64,000 nt of DNA from an uncultured Spartobacteria bacterium (lineage in GTDB: Bacteria; Verrucomicrobiota; Verrucomicrobiia; Chthoniobacterales; Chthoniobacteraceae): positions 1 through 64,000 of the forward strand of contig CAIXGS010000036.1 of assembly GCA_903919125.1 (NCBI GenBank). The letters run 5' to 3'. The notes beneath the pieces were generated by a model that saw only the letters and a list, made by a program, of their open reading frames with translations, had not been told where the DNA came from and did no database searches. Below, in pieces: positions 20,075-27,718 of the stretch. How positions within the stretch are numbered: position 1 is the first letter of the stretch; each line of letters opens with the position of its first letter. Both the position numbers and the translations under genes were made by a program.

Positions 20075-20916
20075 AAATTTCCGTGATTCAGGTTAACCGA
20101 TTTGCCAGAGATCGAGGCTTTGAATCTGCGCCACAAATCGTACGGAACGGATGCTCCGCCGCGGCCTGTCAGCAAGGTCGTGAATAAATCGGGAGCTCGA
20201 AGGCAAACGGCATCCCTGAGCGCGTCCTGATTGATTTCCATGGACTGCTCCAAAGTCGCCCGCGAAGAGAGCACATCGGTGCCGAGCGCGTTACCCTTTT
20301 GCGCCGAACCGAAACGGATGAAGATCTCCGGATGGCGTTCCTGACCGAATGTGTATTCAAACGCGAGCGGGATAAAGATGGCGTGCGGCAAGCGCGTTGC
20401 GAGGTGAGCGAGTCCCGGCGCGAAGCGCACTGGGCGTTCTCGAATGTCGGCGAATCGACCCTGCGGAGTGAGCCACAGCATGGATCCCTCTCGGCTCAAC
20501 AGTGATTCAGAGTGGCGCAAAAAAGAGCGCGCTGACATGCTCCCTCCTTGTCGTACACCGAACACGCCCAGACGTTTAAAAAAAGGGTAACGCTCCAGCT
20601 GTGCAGCATCCATCGGACCGTACTGGCGGCGGCCAGGATACAGACGTGCGCCCAGCCAAAGCATCAGGAGCGGGTCCCACCAAGAAGCGTGGTTGAGGTA
20701 AACAATCAACGGGTGTTCAGGGGCGAACTGAGGAGGCTCGCCACCATTTGCCAAATGAACGCGATGAAAGTGGCGTTTGAGACTCCACTGAATGTAGCGC
20801 AGGAAGGCCGAGAGCAGGACGGGCGAAATGTGCACGTCAGCATCAGCGGAGGGAGTGCGCGGGCTGCTCACGAAATTAGGCGGAAAGTCGGGCGGGTTGA
20901 TCTTTGTCGAGGGCAT
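20071..20916 (-). CDS. PlsC-type acyltransferase of the carotenoid cluster
   Basis: The 281-residue protein carries the acyltransferase HX4D motif as NHASWWDP (H76, D81), followed by the substrate-binding GSMLWLTPQG segment. Within a C30 carotenoid operon it probably esterifies the glycosyl carotenoid with a fatty acid, the role CrtO plays in staphyloxanthin synthesis, though CrtO itself belongs to another family. A general lysophosphatidate acyltransferase role cannot be excluded. The start at 20916 overlaps the end of the oxidase gene by 41 bp, and the stop overlaps the glycosyltransferase start, so the three genes are translationally coupled. Confidence 0.87.
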   Translation of the reverse strand: MPSTKINPPDFPPNFVSSPRTPSADADVHISPVLLSAFLRYIQWSLKRHFHRVHLANGGEPPQFAPEHPLIVYLNHASWWDPLLMLWLGARLYPGRRQYGPMDAAQLERYPFFKRLGVFGVRQGGSMSARSFLRHSESLLSREGSMLWLTPQGRFADIRERPVRFAPGLAHLATRLPHAIFIPLAFEYTFGQERHPEIFIRFGSAQKGNALGTDVLSSRATLEQSMEINQDALRDAVCLRAPDLFTTLLTGRGGASVPYDLWRRFKASISGKSVNLNHGNL

Positions 20917-22408
20917 CTGCCGCGATCCAGCCGCTCATTAGTGCCATCGGCATTCCGGGGCCGGGGTGGGCGGAGCCACCGGCTAAATAAAGGCCGCGAA
21001 CATCGGGGCTGCGGTTGTTGGGTTTCAACGTCCCAGTGAAACGTCCGTGGCTGGCAAGCCCGTAAATCGCACCATTGAGAACCTGATATCGCTCATGAAT
21101 ATCCACCGGTGTTAAAACACGCTCCGTAACGACACGATCCTCGATGTCCTCGAGCCCAGCGGTGCGCTTTAGTTTATTTAAAATCACGCGTCGGTAATCA
21201 GGGAGCATTTTCCCCCAATCCTGCCCAGGTCTTAAATACGGCGTGTGCACCAACACGTACAACGCTTCACCTCCCGGCGGCGCAACTCCCGGCTCCGTAC
21301 TAGACGGCGCGCAGACATAGCAGGTCGGATCTGGCGCGGGAACGCCTTCAGAATAAATCGCGCGGAACTCTTCATGCGGATCGGCACTGAAAACAAAATT
21401 ATGATGGAGCAGATGCTCGTAGCGTTTGTTTAAACCGAGGTAAAGGACGACACCTGAGCAGGCGGGTTCGTAGGTGCGTCTCCGCTCAAAACGTTCGGCA
21501 TGAACGCCCCCAAGAAGGTCCCGGTGAGTGCGCACACTGTCTCTGTTTGAGACTACCGCAGAGGCGGCTATCCGTTCTCCTGAAGTAGTTTCCACAGCGA
21601 CGACGCGACTGTTTTCCTCGACAATACGAGAGGCGGAGACGCCCGTTTGAATATGCACTCCTAGTTCGAGAGCCAATCGCCGCAGCGCAGCGGGAACGGC
21701 CGCCGTGCCCCCGATGGGATACCACACTCCCTCGCTGGATTGTAGATGGGCAATGCCGCAAAGCACCGCGGGCGAAAGCTCCGGCGAGGAACCCACGTAC
21801 TGGGTGAAATGGTCGAGCATCTGTGAAACCCGCTTATCCGAAACATAAGATCGAAGCAGGCCGGAAACAGTTTGCCCCATGCGGATGGCGAGAACATCTT
21901 TGAGCGAGCCGGCGCGGACCATGTCTTTAGCGGAGAACATGTCGAGCATGCGCCCTATGGGTCGCCAGAAAAAAACACGCTGCGAAATTTCAGATTGTTG
22001 AGCTGAAAGTTTCAAAAAATTTCGATACCCCTTTCCACTTCCCGTGCCGGGTGCGAAAGCCTCGATGCGTTGCTCCATCTCCTCTCCATCGGCGACAAGA
22101 TCCAGAGTGGAGCCGTCGGAGAAAAAACTACGCCATTGAGGGTCAACGCGCACGAGCTCAATTTCTTTTTCAAGTTGGCGGTTAGCCTCCCCAAAAATTT
22201 TCCGTAAGACCGAAGGCATCGTGACAATCGTGGGTCCCATATCGAAACGGAACCCTTGATCTTGGTGCACTGCTGCCTTTCCGCCCAGCCAGTTGTTGGT
22301 TTCCAGAAGTCGCACTTGGTGGCCGCGGGCGGCAAGGGTACACGCGGAGGCCAGTCCCCCTAATCCACCGCCTATAATTACCACAGGATTTGTTTCGGAT
22401 GATTTCAT
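20876..22408 (-). CDS. crtNb: CrtN/CrtP-like carotenoid oxidase or desaturase
   Basis: The 510-residue flavoprotein has the Rossmann motif VVIIGGGLGGLASA (9-22), the CrtI-type stretch FRFDMGPTIVTMP, and the C-terminal signature GLYLAGGSAHPGPGMPM. In C30 carotenoid pathways a second CrtN-like enzyme, CrtP/CrtNb, oxidises terminal methyl groups of diapolycopene or diaponeurosporene to the aldehyde. Its place next to an aldehyde dehydrogenase supports that role here rather than a second desaturation. It follows the dehydrogenase by 5 bp. The symbol rests on context as much as on sequence. Confidence 0.85.
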   Translation of the reverse strand: MKSSETNPVVIIGGGLGGLASACTLAARGHQVRLLETNNWLGGKAAVHQDQGFRFDMGPTIVTMPSVLRKIFGEANRQLEKEIELVRVDPQWRSFFSDGSTLDLVADGEEMEQRIEAFAPGTGSGKGYRNFLKLSAQQSEISQRVFFWRPIGRMLDMFSAKDMVRAGSLKDVLAIRMGQTVSGLLRSYVSDKRVSQMLDHFTQYVGSSPELSPAVLCGIAHLQSSEGVWYPIGGTAAVPAALRRLALELGVHIQTGVSASRIVEENSRVVAVETTSGERIAASAVVSNRDSVRTHRDLLGGVHAERFERRRTYEPACSGVVLYLGLNKRYEHLLHHNFVFSADPHEEFRAIYSEGVPAPDPTCYVCAPSSTEPGVAPPGGEALYVLVHTPYLRPGQDWGKMLPDYRRVILNKLKRTAGLEDIEDRVVTERVLTPVDIHERYQVLNGAIYGLASHGRFTGTLKPNNRSPDVRGLYLAGGSAHPGPGMPMALMSGWIAADALDKDQPARLSA

Positions 22409-22413
22409 TTTTC

Positions 22414-23901
22414 TTAAGTACTTATTTTAGAATGAGGTACATTCCAGCTCATTCGGGCCAAATCGAAAAGGGCGCCGAGCCGCTTTCTCCAAGTCCCCGA
22501 GTGCAGTAGCCTGATTGCCGCCGTGATCAACTCCGGTTGTGGTGCTGCGGAATCCAAATGTGGAGTCATGCCGCCACGGCGAGTTTGGATGACCTTGATG
22601 CGGGTGAGTTCCAAGAGTCCAGCGGCCCCGCGGGTCACGCCATAGCCGCTTTCACCGCGACCACCGAAAGGAACTCTTGGGTCAGCGCTCGGAGCGATTA
22701 GATCGTTGATAGAAACAAGCCCTGCATGAATGCGTTGGGCGAGTCGCTTTGCTTCGTCGTGGTCACGACTAAAAATGGAGGCTCCCAGTGCAAAGCCACA
22801 TTCTGAGGCGGCTCCCAACGCTGCCTCGTCGGATTCTATGGCCATAAAACCAATCACTGGAACAAAGACGTCCTCGCAAAAAAGACGCATCAATGGATTC
22901 GCTCCGGTGAAAACAACCGGCAGGTCTATCGATCCATTTGCGTTGAGACCCCCCAGTAGAAATCTCGCACCCTTGATTTTCGCATCCAAAAGCATTTCTC
23001 GTAGCCGGTCCGTCTGTGCTTCGTGGAGGTCCAATGAAGAAGAAGTCGACTGAACCTCTTTGAGTTTGTTCAAGAGAAGAACCTCGAGAGCCTCTGCAAC
23101 CCCTTGTGCCACGAAAACTCGGCGCGGAGCCATGCAAGTTTTGCCCTCATTCAGCATCATTCCAAACTTTAGAGCGCTCGCGGTTCGCTCTAGATCAGCA
23201 TCGGCGCGAACGAAAACTGCGTCGCAACCTGAAAGTTCGACAACCGCCGGAATGGTACGTTCGGCCAATGCGCGGAGAACGCTACGTCCGTTCTCGCCGC
23301 CACCGGTAAAGATGACCTTATCAATAGCGCTCGAGACCAGAGCCTTGCCGGCATCTACCGTGTCTGGAAGAATTTGTAAAACATCCTCTGGGAGTCCCGC
23401 CGATTTCAGCAGTCCTGCAAGCCCTTGTGCCGCCGGCGCGCAACCGGGCGCGGGCTTCCAGAGCACCGCATTTCCGGCTACCAGCGCCTGAAGGACTTGC
23501 GTCCCTCCGAGAAAAAGCGGGTAGTTTGAAGGCGAGATGATGGCGACTAGGCCCATCGGCTCTCGTCGTAATTCTGTTTGGACGCCGCTCAGCCAAAGGG
23601 GGCGGTGTGCAGATCCCAAAACGCGTGGTTGAAGTAGTTTGGTAGCATCACGTTCCAGGAATCGACAGGCATCGAGGAGGGGGAGAACTTCTGAAACTAG
23701 AACCTCTTGAACTGGGTGCGAGTCTGAAGCCGCCAGTTCTGCCAATTCTGAAGCATATTCTGCTAGAGAATGCCTGAATCTACGGATGACTTGTAGTCGC
23801 TTACTTAGCAGGAATTTACTCCAAATAGAGCTGGCTCGGCGTGCCGCTGGCAATTCCTTGCGCTCGAGTGAAAAATCAGTGAACGCAGGCCGCGAGCTCA
23901 T
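22414..23901 (-). CDS. Aldehyde dehydrogenase of the carotenoid cluster
   Basis: The 495-residue protein belongs to the NAD(P)-dependent aldehyde dehydrogenase family. The catalytic pair is present as E222 (VVELSG) and C256 (NEGKTCMAP). The coenzyme-binding segments ISPSNYPLFLGG and the C-terminal PFGGRGESGYGVTRG are also visible. In C30 pathways such an enzyme (AldH) oxidises the terminal aldehyde made by CrtP/CrtNb to a carotenoic acid, which is then glycosylated. Position between the two CrtN-like genes supports that substrate; the sequence alone would only say aldehyde dehydrogenase. Confidence 0.9.
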   Translation of the reverse strand: MSSRPAFTDFSLERKELPAARRASSIWSKFLLSKRLQVIRRFRHSLAEYASELAELAASDSHPVQEVLVSEVLPLLDACRFLERDATKLLQPRVLGSAHRPLWLSGVQTELRREPMGLVAIISPSNYPLFLGGTQVLQALVAGNAVLWKPAPGCAPAAQGLAGLLKSAGLPEDVLQILPDTVDAGKALVSSAIDKVIFTGGGENGRSVLRALAERTIPAVVELSGCDAVFVRADADLERTASALKFGMMLNEGKTCMAPRRVFVAQGVAEALEVLLLNKLKEVQSTSSSLDLHEAQTDRLREMLLDAKIKGARFLLGGLNANGSIDLPVVFTGANPLMRLFCEDVFVPVIGFMAIESDEAALGAASECGFALGASIFSRDHDEAKRLAQRIHAGLVSINDLIAPSADPRVPFGGRGESGYGVTRGAAGLLELTRIKVIQTRRGGMTPHLDSAAPQPELITAAIRLLHSGTWRKRLGALFDLARMSWNVPHSKIST

Positions 23902-23907
23902 AGCGAG

Positions 23908-24132
23908 TTAGTTCCGAACCGGCGCGCGCGCCAACCAGTTCAATGTCGCGTTAAAGGCGGATGTCGGGTGCTCCTCGGAGGGCGCTATCCCCGCAAGTCG
24001 ACGCCCCGTCTGGATGAACACTCCGCGGTCCCCCCGGACGCGAAGTGCTCCCTCAACGGGACGCCGGCTTGCGAGGAACGCGCAAGAGCAGTCAAAGAAT
24101 GCAAAGAGAAACTGAGGTGCAATGTTAACCAT
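23908..24132 (-). CDS. Small hypothetical protein between crtN and the aldehyde dehydrogenase gene
   Basis: A 74-residue frame fills most of the 243-bp space between crtN and the aldehyde dehydrogenase gene, in the same direction. It opens with a hydrophobic stretch (APQFLFAFFDCSCAFLA) and continues basic and soluble. I do not recognise it. There is no clear ribosome binding site before the ATG at 24132, and it might be chance. The size of the gap in an otherwise compact operon is the main reason to list it. Confidence 0.3.
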   Translation of the reverse strand: MVNIAPQFLFAFFDCSCAFLASRRPVEGALRVRGDRGVFIQTGRRLAGIAPSEEHPTSAFNATLNWLARAPVRN

Positions 24133-24144
24133 AAAGTGAGATGG

Positions 24145-25728
24145 CTAGCAATGGGAACTGGCTTGGAAAGCCACTTTGGCGGCGACTGGTTCGCTGCGTT
24201 GCGTCGGATTTTCTACCCAAGATGGAGCGCTAGATTCCTCCGGATATGGCACGCTGAACTCTTCGCAAATGAGTTTTGCGGTGATCCGTGCGCCCTCGTA
24301 AATAACAGGAAGTCCGCTTCCGGGATGAGTGCCACCGCCAGCGAGGTACACGCCATCCAAGTCTGCGAACCTGTTTCCTGGACGAAAATGGAGCATCTGC
24401 GTGAGTGAGTGGGCGAGGTTGAATGTGGCCCCAAGATGAATGGAGTAAGAATGTTCCCAATCGTCGGGCGTAACGCTTTTCTCGAAGCAAATCCTAGACT
24501 TTAGCCCTTCAAAACCAGCCGCTTCTGCCTTGTCTAAAAGAAGCTCCCTAAACTTGGACTTCTCTTCCGACCAGTTGATGTTTGGGGTGCGGTGCGGAAC
24601 CGGTGCGAGCAGATAAATAGTGCTGTGCCCTTGAGGCGCAAGACTCGGATCCGTGACGCAGGCGTTTTGTACGTAAAAAGACGGCGCGGTTGGCAGTACC
24701 TTTAGATCTTCGATTTCCCGCAGGTTTTTGCGGTACTCCGGCGAGATTTGAATGGTGTGATGGGGCATCTCCGGAAACCCGCCCTTCACGCCGAGGTACA
24801 GCATGAACGTGGAGCAGGAATAATCCTTCTTATCCAACTTCTTGTTGGTCCAGTTATTGCGCAAGGAATCTGGGACCAGTGTGCGCATGGCGTGGGCGAA
24901 GTCCGCGTTAATCACCAAGGCATTCGAGGCATAGCGCCCAGCATTGGTGCGAACCGCGACTACTTTTTTCCCCACAAATTCTAGTGACTCCACCGTTTCG
25001 TTGAGACGCACATCCACGCCCAGTCGCTTCGCAACCCGTTCCATGGCCCTGCTGACTTCCCCGCATCCGCCCACCGGATGCCACACTCCGTAGTCGTACT
25101 CCAAATAGCTCAAAATACTGAACAAACTTGGACAACGAAATGGAGACATCCCCAGATATTTGCTTTGAAAACTAAACGCTAGTCGCACCCGTTCGTCTGA
25201 GAAGAATTTGTGAAGATAGCCATCTACTGATTCCCAAGGCCGGATGTGTGGAGCGGAAGCAAGAACCTCTTTAGCCAGTAGACTTGACCAGCCCAGGAAA
25301 GGCCGCTCTAGGCAACTGCGTATGCTCCTAAATTTCTCTCGGTTATCCGCTATAAACTTTCTGAAGCCGCCCGCATCCTTCGGGCACAGCTTGGCAATTT
25401 GCGCCTCCATCAGAACCGGATCAGCAGTGGCGTCGATTTGACCACCCGTCCCAAATTGCACGCGGTACTGCGGATCGAGGCGTATCATTTCGACCTCATC
25501 TCGCAGAGTGGTTCCGGCTACCTGCATGATTTCATTCAAAATCTGTGGGTAGAGAAAGAAGGTTGGCCCTAGATCAAAACGGAAGCCTTCTTCTTCAATG
25601 GAGGAGGTGCGCCCGCCAACCGTGTGCATCTTTTCGAGTACCGTTACACTGAATCCAGCGGCGCCCAGAAGAATGGCCGAGGCAAGGCCTCCAGGGCCCG
25701 CTCCAATAATCACTATATCTTTGGGCAT
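24145..25728 (-). CDS. crtN: Diapophytoene/dehydrosqualene desaturase (CrtN type)
   Basis: The 527-residue flavoprotein has a dinucleotide motif at 9-18 (GAGPGGLASA), the desaturase segment FRFDLGPTFFLYP, HPVGGCGEVSRAM in the middle, and the C-terminal signature DGVYLAGGGTHPGSGLPV. This is the CrtI/CrtN phytoene-desaturase group. The neighbouring oxidase, aldehyde dehydrogenase, glycosyltransferase and acyltransferase point to the C30 (squalene or dehydrosqualene) branch rather than lycopene. It would introduce conjugated double bonds with FAD at the membrane. It is the first enzyme gene of the operon, 43 bp after the small DUF2892-like gene. Confidence 0.9.
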   Translation of the reverse strand: MPKDIVIIGAGPGGLASAILLGAAGFSVTVLEKMHTVGGRTSSIEEEGFRFDLGPTFFLYPQILNEIMQVAGTTLRDEVEMIRLDPQYRVQFGTGGQIDATADPVLMEAQIAKLCPKDAGGFRKFIADNREKFRSIRSCLERPFLGWSSLLAKEVLASAPHIRPWESVDGYLHKFFSDERVRLAFSFQSKYLGMSPFRCPSLFSILSYLEYDYGVWHPVGGCGEVSRAMERVAKRLGVDVRLNETVESLEFVGKKVVAVRTNAGRYASNALVINADFAHAMRTLVPDSLRNNWTNKKLDKKDYSCSTFMLYLGVKGGFPEMPHHTIQISPEYRKNLREIEDLKVLPTAPSFYVQNACVTDPSLAPQGHSTIYLLAPVPHRTPNINWSEEKSKFRELLLDKAEAAGFEGLKSRICFEKSVTPDDWEHSYSIHLGATFNLAHSLTQMLHFRPGNRFADLDGVYLAGGGTHPGSGLPVIYEGARITAKLICEEFSVPYPEESSAPSWVENPTQRSEPVAAKVAFQASSHC

Positions 25729-25771
25729 AAATTATTTAAGTGTAGGACGGAGTGTCCTTCAATCGAGCCAT

Positions 25772-25975
25772 TTAGAGGGGCGTCTTTAAGCCGCAGGCCC
25801 TCGCCACGCACCAACCCCGTGCCGCTTCAAATAAAGTAAATAGACCACTGCCAATCAAGAGAACCATCGGAATAGTTTGCTCACGCAGAAAGTAGGCGCC
25901 GGCTAGGCAAAGGACTCCGCACAGGCCGCGGGCGATGCGACCAGAGGTGCCGATGTTGGGGTTGAAGAAGCGCAT
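25772..25975 (-). CDS. Small DUF2892-like inner-membrane protein
   Basis: The 67-residue protein has an N-terminal FFNPNIGTSGRIARG and then two hydrophobic helices with a short turn, the pattern of the YgaP-like DUF2892 family. I start it at the ATG at 25975; a GTG at 25996 would add seven residues. Function unknown. It is the first gene of the carotenoid operon as read from the promoter at 26032-26060, so it should share the light control proposed for the cluster. Confidence 0.7.
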   Translation of the reverse strand: MRFFNPNIGTSGRIARGLCGVLCLAGAYFLREQTIPMVLLIGSGLFTLFEAARGWCVARACGLKTPL

Positions 25976-26031
25976 AGATGGCACGTAATAGGACACACTT
26001 TTCTCTGCATGTTCAGTTTTTGTCGAGGATT

Positions 26032-26060
26032 ATTCTAGGTATGGTAGGGTGAATTCCCAA
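26032..26060 (-). promoter_or_regulatory. Candidate sigma-70 promoter of the carotenoid operon
   Basis: On the minus strand TTGGGA (26060-26055) and TAGAAT (26037-26032) are separated by exactly 17 bp. The predicted start is near 26025, about 50 bases before the first gene. It lies between the operon and the divergent CarH-like gene, a natural place for the regulator to bind. Confidence 0.5.
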
Positions 26061-26066
26061 TATTAC

Positions 26067-26094
26067 TTGCGTTTTTGGTTCGGTTGTCTACATT
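26067..26094 (+). promoter_or_regulatory. Candidate promoter of the CarH-like gene, possibly leaderless
   Basis: TTGCGT (26067-26072) and TACATT (26089-26094) are 16 bp apart. The predicted start falls at or next to the ATG at 26101, so the transcript could be leaderless. No convincing Shine-Dalgarno sequence precedes the ATG, which fits. The -35 box is only 6 bp from that of the opposite promoter. Confidence 0.4.
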
Positions 26095-26100
26095 TGGAAC

Positions 26101-27045
26101 ATGGACACTGTATCCATTCAAACTGTGTCTAGGCGTACTGGCCTGAGTGCGCATGCCATCCGTGCGTGGGAGCGGCGCTACAGAGCGATAGAGCCCGCGC
26201 GATCCCCTGGGCGGCACAGAATGTACTCTGAGGTCGAGGTCGAAAGGCTCAAGCTCTTGGCGAATGCGGTGAGAGGTGGGCGGTTGATTAGCCGACTGGT
26301 TCACTTAGATAATGCGGAGCTTCGTCTTCTAGAATCGTTTAGCGCCGCTGACACCAATGGGAAGGGTGCTCTGGGGGACGGCTCGGGGGCGCATGTAGGG
26401 CTTGAACCCCTTCGTTTTGATGATGGGCTGGCTGCTGTGGAGAACTTTGACACCAAGGCGCTTGAGCACTTTTTTCAAAACGCTCAAATCAAACTGGGCG
26501 ACCAGGGAATGCTCCGCAATGTGTTGGCTCCCATGGCGCGCAAAGTAGGCGATCTGTGGCGCTCCGGCGCATTAACTGCAGCTCAGGAGCATTTTTTTAT
26601 CATGATCGCTAAGCTGTTCGCGTGGAATTTGACGCGGCAGTATCATTTGGACTCAAGGGCGCCGAAGATCGTGGTGGGAACGCCAGCGGGTCAGATTCAT
26701 GACCTCGGGGCGGTGATTGTAGCGGCGACTGCGGCTAATGCGGGCTGGCGGGTAGCGCTGGTGGGCGCAAACCTTCCCGCGTTTGAACTCGCTGGGGCGG
26801 TGCAGTCTTTCGGCGCGTGCGCGCTGGCGCTGAGCATTGTCTATCCAGACGACGACCCGCTTTTGACGCGCGAATTGGTCGAGTTGGGACGTCTCTTGCC
26901 AGAACACGTCCGAGTATTTGCTGGGGGCCGCGCGGCTGGGTTTTATGCAACTTCCCTGGAAGCTCTTGGTGCGAAGCTGCTGGGTTCCTTGGAAGAATTG
27001 GACCTTGAATTGGATGCGATGCGTCGCAGGCCACGGCACTCCTGA
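26101..27045 (+). CDS. carH: CarH-type B12-dependent light-sensing MerR-family repressor
   Basis: Residues 5-70 form a MerR DNA-binding domain (TVSRRTGLSAHAIRAWERRY). Residues about 105-180 form a four-helix cobalamin cap and 188-300 a B12-binding Rossmann domain. The light-sensor signature W-x9-EH of CarH is exact: W153, E163, H164. The cobalt-ligand histidine is H200 in GQIHDLG. In characterised CarH proteins adenosylcobalamin drives tetramer formation and operator binding in the dark, and light breaks the Co-C bond and releases DNA. The gene is divergent from the carotenoid operon, which is the family's typical target. The C-terminus is basic (RRRPRHS). Confidence 0.9.
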   Translation: MDTVSIQTVSRRTGLSAHAIRAWERRYRAIEPARSPGRHRMYSEVEVERLKLLANAVRGGRLISRLVHLDNAELRLLESFSAADTNGKGALGDGSGAHVGLEPLRFDDGLAAVENFDTKALEHFFQNAQIKLGDQGMLRNVLAPMARKVGDLWRSGALTAAQEHFFIMIAKLFAWNLTRQYHLDSRAPKIVVGTPAGQIHDLGAVIVAATAANAGWRVALVGANLPAFELAGAVQSFGACALALSIVYPDDDPLLTRELVELGRLLPEHVRVFAGGRAAGFYATSLEALGAKLLGSLEELDLELDAMRRRPRHS

Positions 27046-27058
27046 CGACCTTTCTCAA

Positions 27059-27577
27059 ATGCCAAAATTATTGACTCCAAGGATGCGGCACCTGGAGGCT
27101 AGGGAATGGATTCCCTTGCCGCTTAAGGAAGTGCACGCCTTTTTTTCTGAGGCGCAGAATCTAGAAAAGATAACTCCTCCTGAAGTTGGTTTCACGATTC
27201 TCAGTCCTCTCCCTATTGTGATGCGGGTGGGAGCGTTGATTCAGTACCGTGTGAAACTCTTCGGGTTTCCGATGCGTTGGAGTTCCGAAATAACGGAGTG
27301 GAATCCTCCGCATGATTTTACGGATGAACAAGTGCGGGGGCCGTATGCAGTCTGGTCGCACACCCACTCCTTTCGCGAGGAAAACGGGGGAACGCTGCTT
27401 TCGGATTCTGTGAAATACGCGGTGCCTTTCAGTTGGTTACCGGGAGTGGCTCTGGTGGAGCGGTTTTTTGTCAGACCGGAGCTCAGGCGGATTTTCGAGT
27501 ATCGAAAAGTAGCTTTACGCCAACACTTTAATTTGAAGGATTCGGATGAGCACCACGGCAGCCTGATTTTCTCATGA
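27059..27577 (+). CDS. SRPBCC (START-like ligand-binding) family protein
   Basis: The 172-residue protein has the SRPBCC pattern: a short strand with EAREWIPLPLKEVHAFF, then AQNLEKITPPE, a central beta sheet containing IQYRVKLFGFPMRWSSEI, and a long C-terminal helix. The fold binds hydrophobic ligands in a deep pocket. Members of this subgroup often lie next to carotenoid desaturase genes, so lipid or carotenoid binding is a fair guess but unproven. The ATG at 27059 is 13 bp after carH, so the two are probably cotranscribed. Confidence 0.85.
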   Translation: MPKLLTPRMRHLEAREWIPLPLKEVHAFFSEAQNLEKITPPEVGFTILSPLPIVMRVGALIQYRVKLFGFPMRWSSEITEWNPPHDFTDEQVRGPYAVWSHTHSFREENGGTLLSDSVKYAVPFSWLPGVALVERFFVRPELRRIFEYRKVALRQHFNLKDSDEHHGSLIFS

Positions 27578-27641
27578 TATTGAAAATTAGAAGCGCTGAA
27601 GGACTTGCACCCGAATGCGGCAGCACCGCAGTGTTCCATCA

Positions 27642-27668
27642 GGATTTGTTGCGAATCCTTATTTTTTG
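27642..27668 (+). terminator. Probable terminator after the carH-SRPBCC pair
   Basis: A short stem GGATT/AATCC with a seven-base loop is followed by TTATTTTTTG. The stem is only five base pairs, so termination efficiency is uncertain. Confidence 0.45.
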
Positions 27669-27718
27669 AGTTCGCTCAATTTTAGTCTCCCCGCCAATCA
27701 TAACCCACCCAATACGTC

